Counted from the first letter of the stretch, positions 30,494-40,262 are shown. The stretch is DNA of 64,000 nucleotides from Pseudomonas eucalypticola (GCF_013374995.1 NZ_CP056030.1:1706501-1770500), one strand, 5' to 3'. The notes: generated by a model from the letters alone, not told the origin. A program made the numbers and translations.

Positions 30494-30507
30494 TTGATGT
30501 GCATCAA
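30494..30507. promoter_or_regulatory. ANR box upstream of hemN
   Basis: TTGAT-GTGC-ATCAA is a second perfect ANR consensus, 62 bp before the hemN start and just after the safE-like stop on the same strand. Confidence 0.9.
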
Positions 30508-30514
30508 AAGGCCT

Positions 30515-31198
30515 TCAGTGGCCCATCAGCCAGTGCTGGTGGGGCCCAGGCAGTGTCCACAGGCCGAACAAGACCACCAGCAGGCCCGCCGCGGCCCGCA
30601 CCCCGCGCCGGCGCAACAGCTGGCGCGTGCGCTCCGCCGCCAGCCCCGTGGCCAGCAGCACTGGCCAGGTGCCCAAGCCGAAGGCCAGCATCAGCAGGGC
30701 GCTGTGGCCGGCATTGCCCTGGCTGGCGGCCCACAGCAAGGTGCTGTAGACCAGGCCGCAGGGCAGCCAGCCCCATAGCGCGCCCAGCAACAAGGCGCGC
30801 GGTAAACTGCTGACCGGCAGCAGCCGGCCGGCCAGCGGCTGCACCCGGCGCCACAGGCCGCGGCCGGCGCGCTCTATATAGGTAAGCCCGCTCCACCAGC
30901 CGCCCAGGTACAAGCCCATGGCGATCAGCAAGAGCGCCGCGGCTACCCGCATGGCCGTGACGGCGGGGCTGTTGGCCAGCGCCCAGCCGGCCAGGCCCAG
31001 CAACAGGCCGGCGGCTGCGTAGCTGAGGATGCGGCCCAGGTTGTAACCCAGCAGCAGGCGCAGGCGCCGGCCCCGCTGCTCGGCGGGGATGGCCAGGGTC
31101 AGGGCGCCCATCAGGCCGCCGCACATGCCCAGGCAATGGCCGCCACCCAGCAGGCCCAGCACCAGCGCCGAGGCCAGTTGTGGCGCCAATTCAAGCAT
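30515..31198 (-). CDS. SafE/TauE-type membrane protein linked to cbb3 assembly
   Basis: A 227-residue protein with six or seven hydrophobic segments. It begins MLELAPQLASALVLGLLGGGHCLGMCGGLMGAL; the HCxGMCGG motif and a second GxxPCGLVYSTLLWA motif mark the sulfite-exporter-like/CcoI-neighbour family thought to handle copper for the oxidase. The ATG at 31198 overlaps the end of ccoS by 8 bp, so it is the last gene of the ccoGHIS operon. Copper transport is an inference from context and the Cys/His motifs. Confidence 0.8.
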   Translation of the reverse strand: MLELAPQLASALVLGLLGGGHCLGMCGGLMGALTLAIPAEQRGRRLRLLLGYNLGRILSYAAAGLLLGLAGWALANSPAVTAMRVAAALLLIAMGLYLGGWWSGLTYIERAGRGLWRRVQPLAGRLLPVSSLPRALLLGALWGWLPCGLVYSTLLWAASQGNAGHSALLMLAFGLGTWPVLLATGLAAERTRQLLRRRGVRAAAGLLVVLFGLWTLPGPHQHWLMGH

Positions 31199-31394
31199 CG
31201 GGCGGGGCCTTGTCTTCACCGCGGGGTGGTTTTACCGCCGCCTGGTGCATCGGGTCCTGGTCGTCGAACAGGATGCTGTGGGCCGGGCTGTCGAGGTCGT
31301 CGTACTGGCCGCTGTCCACGGCCCAGAAAAACACGTAGAGGGCGATGGCGACGATGACCAGGGCGGCGGGGATCATGATATAGAGCGCGGGCAT
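31191..31394 (-). CDS. ccoS: cbb3 oxidase maturation protein CcoS
   Basis: A 67-residue single-span membrane protein, MPALYIMIPAALVIVAIALYVFFWAVDSGQYDDLD, with the CcoS signature FFWAVxSGQ(Y/F)DDLD. It is needed for cofactor insertion into cbb3 oxidase. It overlaps both ccoI (22 bp) and the next gene (8 bp), so all are translated together. Confidence 0.92.
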   Translation of the reverse strand: MPALYIMIPAALVIVAIALYVFFWAVDSGQYDDLDSPAHSILFDDQDPMHQAAVKPPRGEDKAPPDA

Positions 31395-33847
31395 GCTGGC
31401 TCCGGTTCGGCAGGGGCAACGGTGGCGGGTGCCGGCCGTGGCGGGGCGGGCGTGCGCGCCAGGCGCAGGGCATTGAGCACCACGGTGAGGGAACTGATCG
31501 ACATGCCCACCGCCGCCCACACCGGGGTCACCCAACCGGCAGCGGCGAAGGGCAGCATCAGGCCATTGTACACCGCTGCCCAGGCCAGGTTCTGAATGAT
31601 GATGCGGCGGGTGCGACGGGCCAGCGCCACGGCCTGCACCAGGGTGCCCAGGTGGTTGTTGAGCAGCACCGCGTCGGCATGGGTCTTGGCCAGGTCCGTG
31701 GCACTGCCCATGGCCACGCTGATGTCGGCGGCCGCCAGCAAGGGCACGTCGTTGACGCCGTCACCCACCACCAGCACCGTGCGGCCTTCGCGGCGCAGGC
31801 GTTGCAGCTCGGCCAGCTTGGCCTCCGGTGCCAGGCTGCCCTGGGCCTGGTCGATAGCCAACTGGTTCGCGACCCGCTGGACCATGGGCGAGCTGTCGCC
31901 GGACAGCAGCAGGGTCTGCCAGCCCTGGGCCCGACACGCGGCCAGCAGCTGGGGTGCATCATCGCGCAGGCGGTCGTCCAGGCCGAACCAGGCCAACGGG
32001 CGTTGGTGGTCCGCCAGTAACAGCCACTGGCCTTGGGCATCGGGTGCCCGTGGTGGCGGCACGGTTGCCAGGCCGCACGCCCACGCCGGGTTGCCAATGC
32101 GCAGACGCTGGCCGTCCACCCAACCTTCCAGGCCCTGGCCCGGCTGGCTGGTAACCTGCTCGGCAGGTTGCTGGCTCAGGCCGAAGGCACGGGCGATGGG
32201 GTGTTCGGAGCGGCTTTCCAGCGCGGCCGCCAGGGCCAGGCAATGGTCGCTGTCCCAGTAGGCCAGGGGGCGAATGCTGTGCAGGTGCAGGCGCCCTTCG
32301 GTGAGGGTGCCGGTCTTGTCGAAAACCACCGTGTCCACCTGGTTGAGACCCTCCAGCACATGCCCGCGGGTCAGCAGCAAGCCCAGGCGGTGCAGGGTGC
32401 CGGTGGCCGTGGTCAAAGCCGCAGGCGTGGCCAGCGATAGCGCGCAGGGGCAGTTGGCAACCAGCATGGCCAGTACCACCCAGAAGGCGCGGTCCGGGTC
32501 CAGGTGCCACCACAGCAGGCCCACCAGCACGGCGCAGACCAGGGAGAACAGCAGGAACCACTGGGCCGCGCGGTCGGCCAGTTGCGCCAGGCGCGGTTTC
32601 TCCGCCTGGGCCCGTTCCAGCAGGCGCACGATGGTGCACAGGCGCGTGTCCTGGCCCAGCGCGCTGACCTGCACGGTCAGGCTGCTATCGACATTGAGTG
32701 TACCGGCGGTGACGGGTTGGCCCAGCTGGCGCGGCTGGGGCAGGTATTCGCCGGTCAGCAGCGACTCGTCGACGCTCGATTGCCCTTCCACCACCAGGCC
32801 GTCGGCGGGTATTACCGTGCCTGGCAGCACCTGCACCCGGTCGCCCACGGCCAACTCACTGAGCAGCACGCGCTCACCGATGCCTTGCGGATCGAGGCGC
32901 ACGCAGGATGGGGGCAGCAGGTTGACCAACTGCGCGGTGGCGGCGGCGGTGCGCTCGCGGGCACGGCGTTCCAGGTAGCGGCCGGCCAGCAGGAACAGGG
33001 CGAACATGCCCACGGCGTCGAAATACAGGTCGCCCTGGCCGGTGACGGCGGTCCAGATGCCGGCGCAGTAGGCGCCGCCGATGGCCAGGGAAACCGAGAC
33101 GTCCATGGTCAGGTGACGGGTACGCATGTCGCGGGCAGCGCCACGGAAAAACGGCGCACAGCTGTAGAAAACGATGGGCGTGGTCAGGAACATCGCCACC
33201 CAGCGCAGAATGATGTGCAGTTCCGGGCTGAGGTCGAGGTTGAAGGTGGGCCAGGTGGCCATGGTCGCCATCATCGCCTGGAACCACAGCAGCCCGGCCA
33301 CCCCCAGCTGGCGCAGGGCGCGGCGGTTGTCGGCGGCCAGTTGTTCGGTGGCGCGGTCAGCCTGCCAGGGGTACGCGGCATAGCCGATGTGGCGCAGTTC
33401 GCCGAGCAGCGCGCTGAGGGCGCGCTGGCCGGGGTGCCACTGCACGAACAGACGGTGGTTGGACAGGTTCAACCGGGCCTCGACCACACCGGGCAGGGCG
33501 CGCAGGTGTTTTTCGATCAGCCAGCCGCAGGCGGCGCAGGTAATGCCTTCGACCATCAGGGTAGCGTCGCGCAGTTCGCCCTGCAGGTGCACGAAGGGTT
33601 GCTGGACATCGTCGCGGTCGTACAGCGCCAGTTCGTCGGGCCATTGCCTGGGCAGCGCCTGAGGGTTGGCCGAGGCCTGGTCGCGGTGTTGGTAGTAGCT
33701 TTGCAGGCCACCGGCGACAATGGCTTCGGCCACGGCCTGGCAGCCCGGACAGCAGAAGGCGCGGGGCTGGTCGAGCACCGTCGCGGTGAAGCGCTGGCCG
33801 GCGGGAACGGGCAGGGCGCAGTGGTAGCAGGTGGCAGGTGTGTTCAT
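31373..33847 (-). CDS. ccoI: Copper P-type ATPase CcoI for cbb3 oxidase
   Basis: An 824-residue P1B-type ATPase. An N-terminal cysteine cluster (CYHCALPVPAG...FCCPGCQ) precedes a heavy-metal domain (GITCAACGWLIEKHL), eight membrane helices with the metal-transport motif CPC (NCPCALSLATPAAL), the phosphorylation site DKTGTLTEG and the hinge VGDGVNDVPLL. It exports Cu+ to the periplasm for the CcoN active site. The ATG at 33847 is used; a GTG nine bases upstream is the alternative. Confidence 0.94.
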   Translation of the reverse strand: MNTPATCYHCALPVPAGQRFTATVLDQPRAFCCPGCQAVAEAIVAGGLQSYYQHRDQASANPQALPRQWPDELALYDRDDVQQPFVHLQGELRDATLMVEGITCAACGWLIEKHLRALPGVVEARLNLSNHRLFVQWHPGQRALSALLGELRHIGYAAYPWQADRATEQLAADNRRALRQLGVAGLLWFQAMMATMATWPTFNLDLSPELHIILRWVAMFLTTPIVFYSCAPFFRGAARDMRTRHLTMDVSVSLAIGGAYCAGIWTAVTGQGDLYFDAVGMFALFLLAGRYLERRARERTAAATAQLVNLLPPSCVRLDPQGIGERVLLSELAVGDRVQVLPGTVIPADGLVVEGQSSVDESLLTGEYLPQPRQLGQPVTAGTLNVDSSLTVQVSALGQDTRLCTIVRLLERAQAEKPRLAQLADRAAQWFLLFSLVCAVLVGLLWWHLDPDRAFWVVLAMLVANCPCALSLATPAALTTATGTLHRLGLLLTRGHVLEGLNQVDTVVFDKTGTLTEGRLHLHSIRPLAYWDSDHCLALAAALESRSEHPIARAFGLSQQPAEQVTSQPGQGLEGWVDGQRLRIGNPAWACGLATVPPPRAPDAQGQWLLLADHQRPLAWFGLDDRLRDDAPQLLAACRAQGWQTLLLSGDSSPMVQRVANQLAIDQAQGSLAPEAKLAELQRLRREGRTVLVVGDGVNDVPLLAAADISVAMGSATDLAKTHADAVLLNNHLGTLVQAVALARRTRRIIIQNLAWAAVYNGLMLPFAAAGWVTPVWAAVGMSISSLTVVLNALRLARTPAPPRPAPATVAPAEPEPACPRSIS

Positions 33848-33880
33848 AGGGTTCACAAGGGGCGCCGCTCGGCTTGCCGG

Positions 33881-34420
33881 TCAGCGGCGCAGGTCTTCGG
33901 CGCCTTGCAGCGGTTCATCGCCGAGCACCAGGGGTTTGTCGGGCGCCACTTGTTCTTCCTCGAACAAGCGCCAGGTCTGGCCATCCTGCACGCCCAGCAG
34001 TTCGACGAAACGCCGGCCCTGGACGTTGTCCACCACGTGGCCGACATAACGGCCGCCACCCGCGGTGTTGAGGTCGATGCGCCGGTCTTTCTCGGGCTGG
34101 GTGGGCGAGATCAGGTTCAGGGTCAGTTGCGCCGGCTGGCTGCGCCCGCTCAGGCGCACGTCGACCTCGCCAGTCAGGCTGTCCAGGCTGACTTCGGCGC
34201 GCTGCTGCAGGTCCTGGGCCAGGCGTTCGCGGTCCAGCGAGCGGTTGATGCCCTTGCCGGCCTCGTAGTAGTTGTCGTTCACCAGGTTGTCGGGGTGGCG
34301 CACGGCGATGGTCACCATCGACAGGGTCAGGGCCACCGAACACAGCAGCATGCCGATCAGAATCCAGGGCCAGAGGTGTTTGTACCAGGGGGTGGCGGCG
34401 GTGGCCGTGGCGTTGAACAT
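33881..34420 (-). CDS. ccoH: cbb3 assembly protein CcoH (FixH)
   Basis: A 179-residue protein with one membrane helix (WPWILIGMLLCSVALTLSMVTIAV, about 17-40) and a periplasmic beta domain. NYYEAGKGINRSLDRERLAQDLQQ is the FixH signature. It stabilises the assembling oxidase. It is the second gene of ccoG-H-I-S, with a 9-bp gap after ccoG. Confidence 0.94.
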   Translation of the reverse strand: MFNATATAATPWYKHLWPWILIGMLLCSVALTLSMVTIAVRHPDNLVNDNYYEAGKGINRSLDRERLAQDLQQRAEVSLDSLTGEVDVRLSGRSQPAQLTLNLISPTQPEKDRRIDLNTAGGGRYVGHVVDNVQGRRFVELLGVQDGQTWRLFEEEQVAPDKPLVLGDEPLQGAEDLRR

Positions 34421-34429
34421 GGGGATTCC

Positions 34430-35842
34430 TTAGCGTACTTGGGGGCCGATGAAACGGCTGTTGGCCTGCACGTGGACATCGCCGTCGTCGACATCCCGGA
34501 GGCTGAACCGCACCTCGTTGGTGCTCGACGGCAGGTGCTCCGGGGCCACGGACAATTCGGCCGGCAGGCTGACGATATCGCCCGCCGCCACCTGCACCTG
34601 GTTCCGGCCTTGCAGGCGCAGGTCGGGCAGGCCGCTGGCTTCGATCAGGTAGGTGTGCGCGCGCTGGTCCTTGTTCATGATCTTCAGGCTGTAGACATTC
34701 TCGATGCGGCCTTCGGCGTTCTCGCGGTACAGCACGCGGTCCTTGCTGACGTCGAAGCCCACCAGGCTGCGGGTCATGAACGCCGTGGCCAGCACGCCGA
34801 TCATTACCAGCAGCACCACTGCGTAGGCAATCAGGCGCGGGCGCAGGGGGTGAGTCTGCTGGCCGTTGAGGTTGTGCTCGGTGGTGTAGCTGATCAGCCC
34901 GCGCGGGTAGTCCATCTTGTCCATGACGCTGTCGCAGGCATCGATGCACGCCGCACAGCCGATGCACTCGATCTGCAAGCCGTCGCGGATGTCGATACCG
35001 GTGGGGCACACCTGCACGCACATCGTGCAGTCGATGCAGTCGCCCAGGCCCATGGCCTTGTAGTCGGCGTCTTTCTTGCGCGGCCCGCGCTTCTCGCCCC
35101 GGCGCGGGTCGTAGGACACGATGAGGGTGTCCTTGTCGAACATCACGCTCTGGAAGCGCGCGTAAGGGCACATGTAGATGCACACCTGCTCGCGCAGCCA
35201 CCCGGCGTTGCCGTAGGTGGCCAGGGTGAAAAAACCGACCCAGAAATACGCCCAGCCGTCGGCATGGCCGGTGAAGAACTGGGTCGCCAGTTCGCGAATG
35301 GGCGAAAAGTAGCCGACGAAGGTCATGCCGGTGACGAAGCCGATCAGCAGCCACAGGCTGTGCTTGGCCAGTTTGCGCGCGAATTTGCTGGCGCTCATGG
35401 GCGCCTTGTCCAGCTTGATGCGCTGGTTGCGGTCGCCTTCGGTGACCTTTTCACACCACATGAAAATCCATGTCCACACGCTTTGCGGGCAGGTGTAGCC
35501 GCACCACACCCTGCCTGCGAAGACGGTGATGAAAAACAGCCCGAAGGCGCTGACGATGAGAATCCCCGACAGCAGGATGAAGTCCTGAGGCCAGAACGTG
35601 GCCCCGAAAATGTAGAACTTGCGCTCCGGCAGGTTCCACCATACCGCCTGGTGGCCGCCCCAGTTCAGCCACACCACGCCGAAGTACAACGCGAACAGCA
35701 ACGCCCCGCCTACCCGCCGCAGGTTGCGGAACACCCCGGTGAAGGCCCGGGTGTAGATCTTCTCCCGTGAGGCGTACAGGTCGACGCCCTCGCCCTTGGG
35801 GGGCGGCGGGGTGACGTCGTGCAGCGGAATCTGCTTGCTCAT
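34430..35842 (-). CDS. ccoG: cbb3 assembly ferredoxin-like protein CcoG
   Basis: A membrane protein of 470 residues with two [4Fe-4S] motifs (CIDCTMCVQVCPTG and CIGCAACIDACD), an NosR-like CGYTCPQSVW segment, five or six helices and a periplasmic Ig-like C-terminal domain (YLIEASGLPDLRL...). It is a cupric reductase involved in cbb3 copper delivery, from studies in other bacteria. It heads the assembly operon, 67 bp after ccoP. Confidence 0.95.
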   Translation of the reverse strand: MSKQIPLHDVTPPPPKGEGVDLYASREKIYTRAFTGVFRNLRRVGGALLFALYFGVVWLNWGGHQAVWWNLPERKFYIFGATFWPQDFILLSGILIVSAFGLFFITVFAGRVWCGYTCPQSVWTWIFMWCEKVTEGDRNQRIKLDKAPMSASKFARKLAKHSLWLLIGFVTGMTFVGYFSPIRELATQFFTGHADGWAYFWVGFFTLATYGNAGWLREQVCIYMCPYARFQSVMFDKDTLIVSYDPRRGEKRGPRKKDADYKAMGLGDCIDCTMCVQVCPTGIDIRDGLQIECIGCAACIDACDSVMDKMDYPRGLISYTTEHNLNGQQTHPLRPRLIAYAVVLLVMIGVLATAFMTRSLVGFDVSKDRVLYRENAEGRIENVYSLKIMNKDQRAHTYLIEASGLPDLRLQGRNQVQVAAGDIVSLPAELSVAPEHLPSSTNEVRFSLRDVDDGDVHVQANSRFIGPQVR

Positions 35843-35909
35843 CAGTGAGCCTCACGGTGTGCCGCCTCGGTACTTGCCGCAGCGGTCATTGTCGATCTGG
35901 TGCGAGGAG

Positions 35910-36893
35910 TCAGTCTTGCACGTCTGCTGTTTTCGCTTCCCCATGCGACAGGCTGTACACATACGCCGCCAGCAAGTGCACCTTGTCCTTGCCCTGCAAC
36001 AGTTCCTGCGCCGGCATCTGGCCCTGGCGACCGTAGCGGATGGTCTGTTGCAACTGGGCGAAGCTGGAGCCGTAGATGAACGCCTGCGGGTGGGTGAGGT
36101 TGGGCGCGCCCATGGCCGGGGTGCCTTTGCCTTCGGGGCCGTGGCATGCCACGCAATTGGCGGCGAAGATTTTCTGGCCGTTGGCGGCGTCGGCCTTGGC
36201 GCCTTCGGGCAGGGGGCGGCCGTCCAGTTGGGCGATGACGAAGGCCGCCACGTCGGCCACGCCCTGTTCACCGATCACCTCGGCCCAGGCTGGCATCACC
36301 GCATGGCGGCCACCGAGGATGGTGGTTTCGATGGTTTGCGGGTCGCCGCCCCAACGCCAGTCCTGGTCGGTGAGGTTGGGGAAGCCGTAGGCGCCCTTGG
36401 CGTCGGAGCCGTGGCACACCGAACAGTTGCTGGCGAACAGCCGGGCACCCATTTTCAAGGCCTGCGGGTCCTTGGCCACCTCATCGATGGGCATGGCGGC
36501 GAATTTGGCATAAATGGGGCCGAAGCGCGCATCGGCCCGGGCCATTTCCTTTTCCCATTCGTGCGCGCCCGTCCAGCCGGTCTTGCCGTCGGAAAACTGC
36601 TTCTGGGTGTCGTTGTCCAGGTACTGGTAGCCTGGCAGCAGCCCGGTCCAGCTGCCCAAGCCGGGATACAGGCTCAGGTAGCCGAGGGCGAAGACGATGG
36701 TGCCCACGAACAGCAGGAACCACCACTTGGGCAAGGGGTTGTCGTATTCCTCGATGCCGTCGAAGGAGTGCCCCACCGTTTCCTCGGTGGCCTCGCTGCG
36801 CTGGCCGCGGCGGGTGGAAAACAGCAGCCAGGTCAGGGCGACGATGGTGCCCAGGGTCAGGATGGTTACGTACAGACTCCAAAACGTGGTCAT
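35910..36893 (-). CDS. ccoP: cbb3 oxidase dihaem subunit CcoP
   Basis: A 327-residue membrane-anchored dihaem cytochrome c. Two N-terminal helices ([47 protein letters not shown]) are followed by two CxxCH sites (CSVCH and CVACH) with distal Met residues. The FixP N-terminal pattern [17 protein letters not shown] is intact. It passes electrons to CcoO and CcoN. Its ATG overlaps the ccoQ stop (ATGA). Confidence 0.97.
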   Translation of the reverse strand: MTTFWSLYVTILTLGTIVALTWLLFSTRRGQRSEATEETVGHSFDGIEEYDNPLPKWWFLLFVGTIVFALGYLSLYPGLGSWTGLLPGYQYLDNDTQKQFSDGKTGWTGAHEWEKEMARADARFGPIYAKFAAMPIDEVAKDPQALKMGARLFASNCSVCHGSDAKGAYGFPNLTDQDWRWGGDPQTIETTILGGRHAVMPAWAEVIGEQGVADVAAFVIAQLDGRPLPEGAKADAANGQKIFAANCVACHGPEGKGTPAMGAPNLTHPQAFIYGSSFAQLQQTIRYGRQGQMPAQELLQGKDKVHLLAAYVYSLSHGEAKTADVQD

Positions 36894-37093
36894 TGCTTGT
36901 CACTCCTGGACGCGCGCTGTTGCGCCTGGGCTTGTTCTACCTTGGCGATGGCGTCGGGGTCGTCGGCGAACGGCAGCAAGGTGGCTTCGTCGAAGTCCTT
37001 CTTGCGCCGGCTGCTGAACACCCATAACGCCAGGCCGATGAAGGCCACCATCACCACGACGGTGCCCAGGCCTCGGATGGTTCCGATATCCAT
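36890..37093 (-). CDS. ccoQ: cbb3 oxidase small subunit CcoQ
   Basis: A 67-residue protein with one helix ([23 protein letters not shown]) and the motif [19 protein letters not shown], which is the CcoQ/FixQ signature. It stabilises the CcoNOP complex. A GTG at 37102 that overlaps the ccoO stop is an alternative start; the ATG at 37093 gives [11 protein letters not shown]. Confidence 0.93.
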   Translation of the reverse strand: MDIGTIRGLGTVVVMVAFIGLALWVFSSRRKKDFDEATLLPFADDPDAIAKVEQAQAQQRASRSDKQ

Positions 37094-37098
37094 GTGCG

Positions 37099-37707
37099 TC
37101 ACCGTTTGCTTTTGATGAGGGTGCCAAGGCCTTGCAGGTAGGCCACCAGTGCGTCCATTTCGGTCTTGCCCTTGACGGCCGCTTCGGCGCCGGCGATGTC
37201 GGCGTCGGTGTAGGGCACGCCCAGTTCACGCATCACTTGCATCTTGCGCGCCGTCAGCTTGCCGTCCAGGCGGTTTTCCACCAGGAACGGGTAGGCCGGC
37301 ATCACCGACTCGGGCACCACGTTGCGTGGGTTGTACAGGTGCGCGCGGTGCCAGTCATCGGAGTAGCGCCCACCCACCCGGGCCAGGTCCGGGCCGGTGC
37401 GCTTGGAGCCCCAGAGGAAGGGGTGGTCCCACACGCTTTCGCCGGCCACCGAGTAGTGGCCGTAGCGCTCGGTCTCGGCGCGGAACGGGCGGATCATCTG
37501 CGAATGGCAGCCCACGCAGCCGTTGGCGATGAACACGTCGCGGCCTTCCAGCTCCAGGGCCGGGCGCGGCTTCATGCCTTCGATGGGCTTGTTGGTCACG
37601 TCCTGGAAAAACAGCGGGACGATCTGGGTCAGGCCGCCGATGCTCACGGCAATGACCATGAAGAAGGCCAGCAGGCCGATGTTCTTCTCCAGCGTTTCGT
37701 GTTTCAT
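37099..37707 (-). CDS. ccoO: cbb3 oxidase monohaem subunit CcoO
   Basis: A 202-residue monohaem cytochrome c with an N-terminal anchor ([23 protein letters not shown]) and [11 protein letters not shown] as the haem c site. Its ATG overlaps the ccoN stop by one base (TGATG). The longer ORF upstream is inside ccoN and was rejected. Confidence 0.97.
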   Translation of the reverse strand: MKHETLEKNIGLLAFFMVIAVSIGGLTQIVPLFFQDVTNKPIEGMKPRPALELEGRDVFIANGCVGCHSQMIRPFRAETERYGHYSVAGESVWDHPFLWGSKRTGPDLARVGGRYSDDWHRAHLYNPRNVVPESVMPAYPFLVENRLDGKLTARKMQVMRELGVPYTDADIAGAEAAVKGKTEMDALVAYLQGLGTLIKSKR

Positions 37708-39149
37708 CAGTGAGCCCCCACGACGGCGATCCGGGTGGCGGCTTCGGCTTCCTCGGGGGTGGCCGCGCGCACGGTGCGCCATACGTTCCAGGCCATCAGC
37801 AGCATGCCGCTGGCGAAGAACGAGCCGCCCAGGGCGCGTACGATGTACCCCGGTTTGCTGGCCTGCAGGGCCTCGACGAAGGAATAGGTGAGGGTGCCGT
37901 CATCGTTGATGGCACGCCACATCAGGCCTTGGGTGATGCCGTTCACCCACATGGAGGCGATGTAGAGCACGGTGCCGATGGTGGCCAGCCAGAAATGCGC
38001 GTTGATCAGGCCGATGCTGTGCATCTGCGGGCGGCCGAACAGTTTCGGGATCATGTGGTACACGGCGCCGATGGAAATCATCGCCACCCAGCCCAGGGCA
38101 CCGGCGTGCACATGGCCGATGGTCCAGTCGGTGTAGTGGGACAGCGAGTTCACCGTCTTGATGGCCATCATCGGGCCTTCGAACGTGGACATGCCGTAGA
38201 AGGCCAGCGACACCACCAGGAAACGCAGGATCGGGTCGGTGCGCAGCTTATGCCACGCGCCTGACAGGGTCATCATGCCGTTGATCATGCCGCCCCAGCT
38301 GGGCGCCAGCAGGATGATCGACATCACCATGCCCAGCGACTGCGCCCAGTCGGGCAGCGCGGTGTAGTGCAAATGGTGCGGGCCGGCCCAGATGTACAGC
38401 GTGATCAGCGCCCAGAAGTGCACGATGGACAACCGGTAGGAGTAGATGGGCCGCTCGGCCTGCTTGGGCACGAAGTAATACATCATGCCCAGGAAACCGG
38501 TGGTGAGGAAAAAGCCCACGGCGTTGTGGCCGTACCACCACTGGATCATGGCATCGGTGGCGCCGGCGTAGGCGGAGTAGGACTTGAACAGGCTCACCGG
38601 CAGCGAGATGTGGTTGACGATGTGCAGCATCGCCGTGACCAGGATGAACGCGCCGTAGAACCAGTTGCCGACGTAGATATGCTTGGTCTTGCGCTTGACG
38701 ATGGTGCCGAAGAACGTGATGGCGTAGCACACCCAGACAATCGCCAGCAGGATGGCGATCGGCCATTCCAGCTCCGCGTATTCCTTGGTGGTGGTGTAAC
38801 CCAGCGGAAGGGTGATGATGGCGCTGACGATCACCGCCTGCCAGCCCCAGAACGTGAACGCTGCCAGGCCGTCGGAGATCAGCCGCGTCTGGCAGGTTCG
38901 CTGCACCACGTAGTACGAAGTGCCGAACAGCGCGCAGCCGCCGAAGGCGAAAATCACCAAGTTGGTGTGCAGGGGGCGGAGGCGACCGAAGGTGGTCCAG
39001 GGCAGGTCGAAGTTCAGTTGTGGCCAGATGAGCTGCGAGGCGATGAACACCCCGACGCCCATGCCCACAATTCCCCAGACCACCGTCATGATGGCGAACT
39101 GCCGCACCACTTTGTAGTTGTACGCAGTCGGAGCGAGTGCTGTGCTCAT
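37707..39149 (-). CDS. ccoN: cbb3 oxidase catalytic subunit CcoN
   Basis: A haem-copper oxidase subunit I of 480 residues, twelve helices, that reduces oxygen with very high affinity and pumps protons. Histidine ligands stand in [37 protein letters not shown] and [16 protein letters not shown]. It is the first gene of ccoNOQP. P. aeruginosa and KT2440 carry two tandem copies of this operon next to ccoG; only one is present here. Confidence 0.97.
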   Translation of the reverse strand: MSTALAPTAYNYKVVRQFAIMTVVWGIVGMGVGVFIASQLIWPQLNFDLPWTTFGRLRPLHTNLVIFAFGGCALFGTSYYVVQRTCQTRLISDGLAAFTFWGWQAVIVSAIITLPLGYTTTKEYAELEWPIAILLAIVWVCYAITFFGTIVKRKTKHIYVGNWFYGAFILVTAMLHIVNHISLPVSLFKSYSAYAGATDAMIQWWYGHNAVGFFLTTGFLGMMYYFVPKQAERPIYSYRLSIVHFWALITLYIWAGPHHLHYTALPDWAQSLGMVMSIILLAPSWGGMINGMMTLSGAWHKLRTDPILRFLVVSLAFYGMSTFEGPMMAIKTVNSLSHYTDWTIGHVHAGALGWVAMISIGAVYHMIPKLFGRPQMHSIGLINAHFWLATIGTVLYIASMWVNGITQGLMWRAINDDGTLTYSFVEALQASKPGYIVRALGGSFFASGMLLMAWNVWRTVRAATPEEAEAATRIAVVGAH

Positions 39150-39476
39150 TGCTGGTTGTCCACGGTTTAGGTGTTGTTATTAGGGTTGTAAACCGGCGGC
39201 AGTATGGAGAATGCGTGGGGGCGATGCAAGGGTTGCTAGCAATCTTGGCTAGCAATTATTGCCTGCGCTCCGAGGTCCATCTGGCGGGCCCTCCAGCGAA
39301 CCGGGAGCCTTGCCGGAATCGACGGCGGCCGCGTTTTCGAACATTCGGAAACACATTCGCCGAGCCCACTTTGTCATCCGTTTGAGCTTAGCCCCTGCGG
39401 CGCGACTTGTCCCTTGGCCCACAAGCCGCTGCCCACTCGTTATGATGGCGGACGATTCTATTTGGGTGGGTAAAGC
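39150..39476. other. Divergent promoter region of ccoN and the hydrolase
   Basis: A 327-bp gap. No TTGAT-N4-ATCAA site is present. A palindrome TTGCTAGCAA (39233-39242) is followed four bases later by a second TTGGCTAGCAA copy (39245-39255), about 90 bp upstream of ccoN. A -10-like TTATGAT near 39441 may serve the plus-strand hydrolase. Confidence 0.5.
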
Positions 39477-40214
39477 ATGAAACAGGCGCAACGTTGCCAC
39501 ATTGACGCAGATCAGTTGGCCGCACTGGCGCAGGACCACGGCTGGCTCTGGACACCGCCCCAGGGCCAGGCCGTGGCCTGCCTGATTCTGGCTCACGGCG
39601 CGGGGGCACCCATGGACAGCGGCTTCATGAACCTGATGGCCGGTAAGCTGGCCGCCCGTGGGGTAGGGGTGGTGCGTTTCGAATTTCCCTACATGGCCCA
39701 GCGTCGAATTGACGGCAGCAAGCGGCCGCCCAACCCCACGCCTAAGCTGCTGGAGTGCTGGCGCCAGGTGTACGAGCAGGTAGAGCCGCGGGTGCAGGGC
39801 ACCCTGGCCGTTGGCGGCAAGTCCATGGGCGGGCGCATGGCTAGCCTGCTGGCCGACGAACTGGGGGCCGATGCGTTGGTGTGCCTGGGGTACCCGTTCT
39901 ATGCGGCCGGCAAGCCGGAGAAGCCGCGTACCGAACACTTGGCGCAGCTGCGCACGCCCACGCTGATTGTCCAGGGCGAGCGGGACGCGTTGGGCAATCG
40001 CCTGGCGGTCGAGGGGTATACGTTATCCCAGCGTATCGAGCTGTGCTGGCTGGTGGCAGGGGACCATGACCTGAAGCCGTTGAAGGCGTCGGGGTTCAGC
40101 CATGAGCAGCACCTGGAGGCGGCGGCGGAGGCGGTGGCGGGGTTTCTGCAGGCCGACGTCAGCAGCGGGCCAGGCGGCGCGCGCGGCGTACCGGCTGCAT
40201 CGCGGCGCCTGTGA
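39477..40214 (+). CDS. Alpha/beta hydrolase of the KANL3/Tex30-like group
   Basis: A 245-residue cytosolic hydrolase fold. ACLILAHGAGAPMDSGFMNLMA is the oxyanion region, GGKSMGGRMAS holds the nucleophile Ser (near residue 122), GERDALG supplies the acid, and GDHDLKP the His. The full triad is therefore visible. The substrate is unknown. A Gly/Arg-rich tail after residue 230 is poorly conserved-looking. Confidence 0.85.
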   Translation: MKQAQRCHIDADQLAALAQDHGWLWTPPQGQAVACLILAHGAGAPMDSGFMNLMAGKLAARGVGVVRFEFPYMAQRRIDGSKRPPNPTPKLLECWRQVYEQVEPRVQGTLAVGGKSMGGRMASLLADELGADALVCLGYPFYAAGKPEKPRTEHLAQLRTPTLIVQGERDALGNRLAVEGYTLSQRIELCWLVAGDHDLKPLKASGFSHEQHLEAAAEAVAGFLQADVSSGPGGARGVPAASRRL

Positions 40215-40218
40215 CGCA

Positions 40219-40254
40219 GCCGGGTCCGCCGCCATGCGGCGGCGGTGACCCGGC
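40219..40254. terminator. Strong hairpin between convergent genes
   Basis: GCCGGGT and GCCGCC arms fold on GGCGGC and ACCCGGC around an ATGC loop. It lies between the hydrolase and aer stops. Its left flank GACGCAGCCGGGTCCGC resembles the right half of the 95-bp repeat, so it may be a collapsed copy that now works as a terminator. Confidence 0.55.
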
Positions 40255-40262
40255 AGCGTGGG

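Noticed and set aside
32504..35770. A 1,088-codon ORF antisense to ccoI-ccoH-ccoG
   Set aside because: It spans three clear genes on the other strand and shows only the composition expected of a shadow frame.
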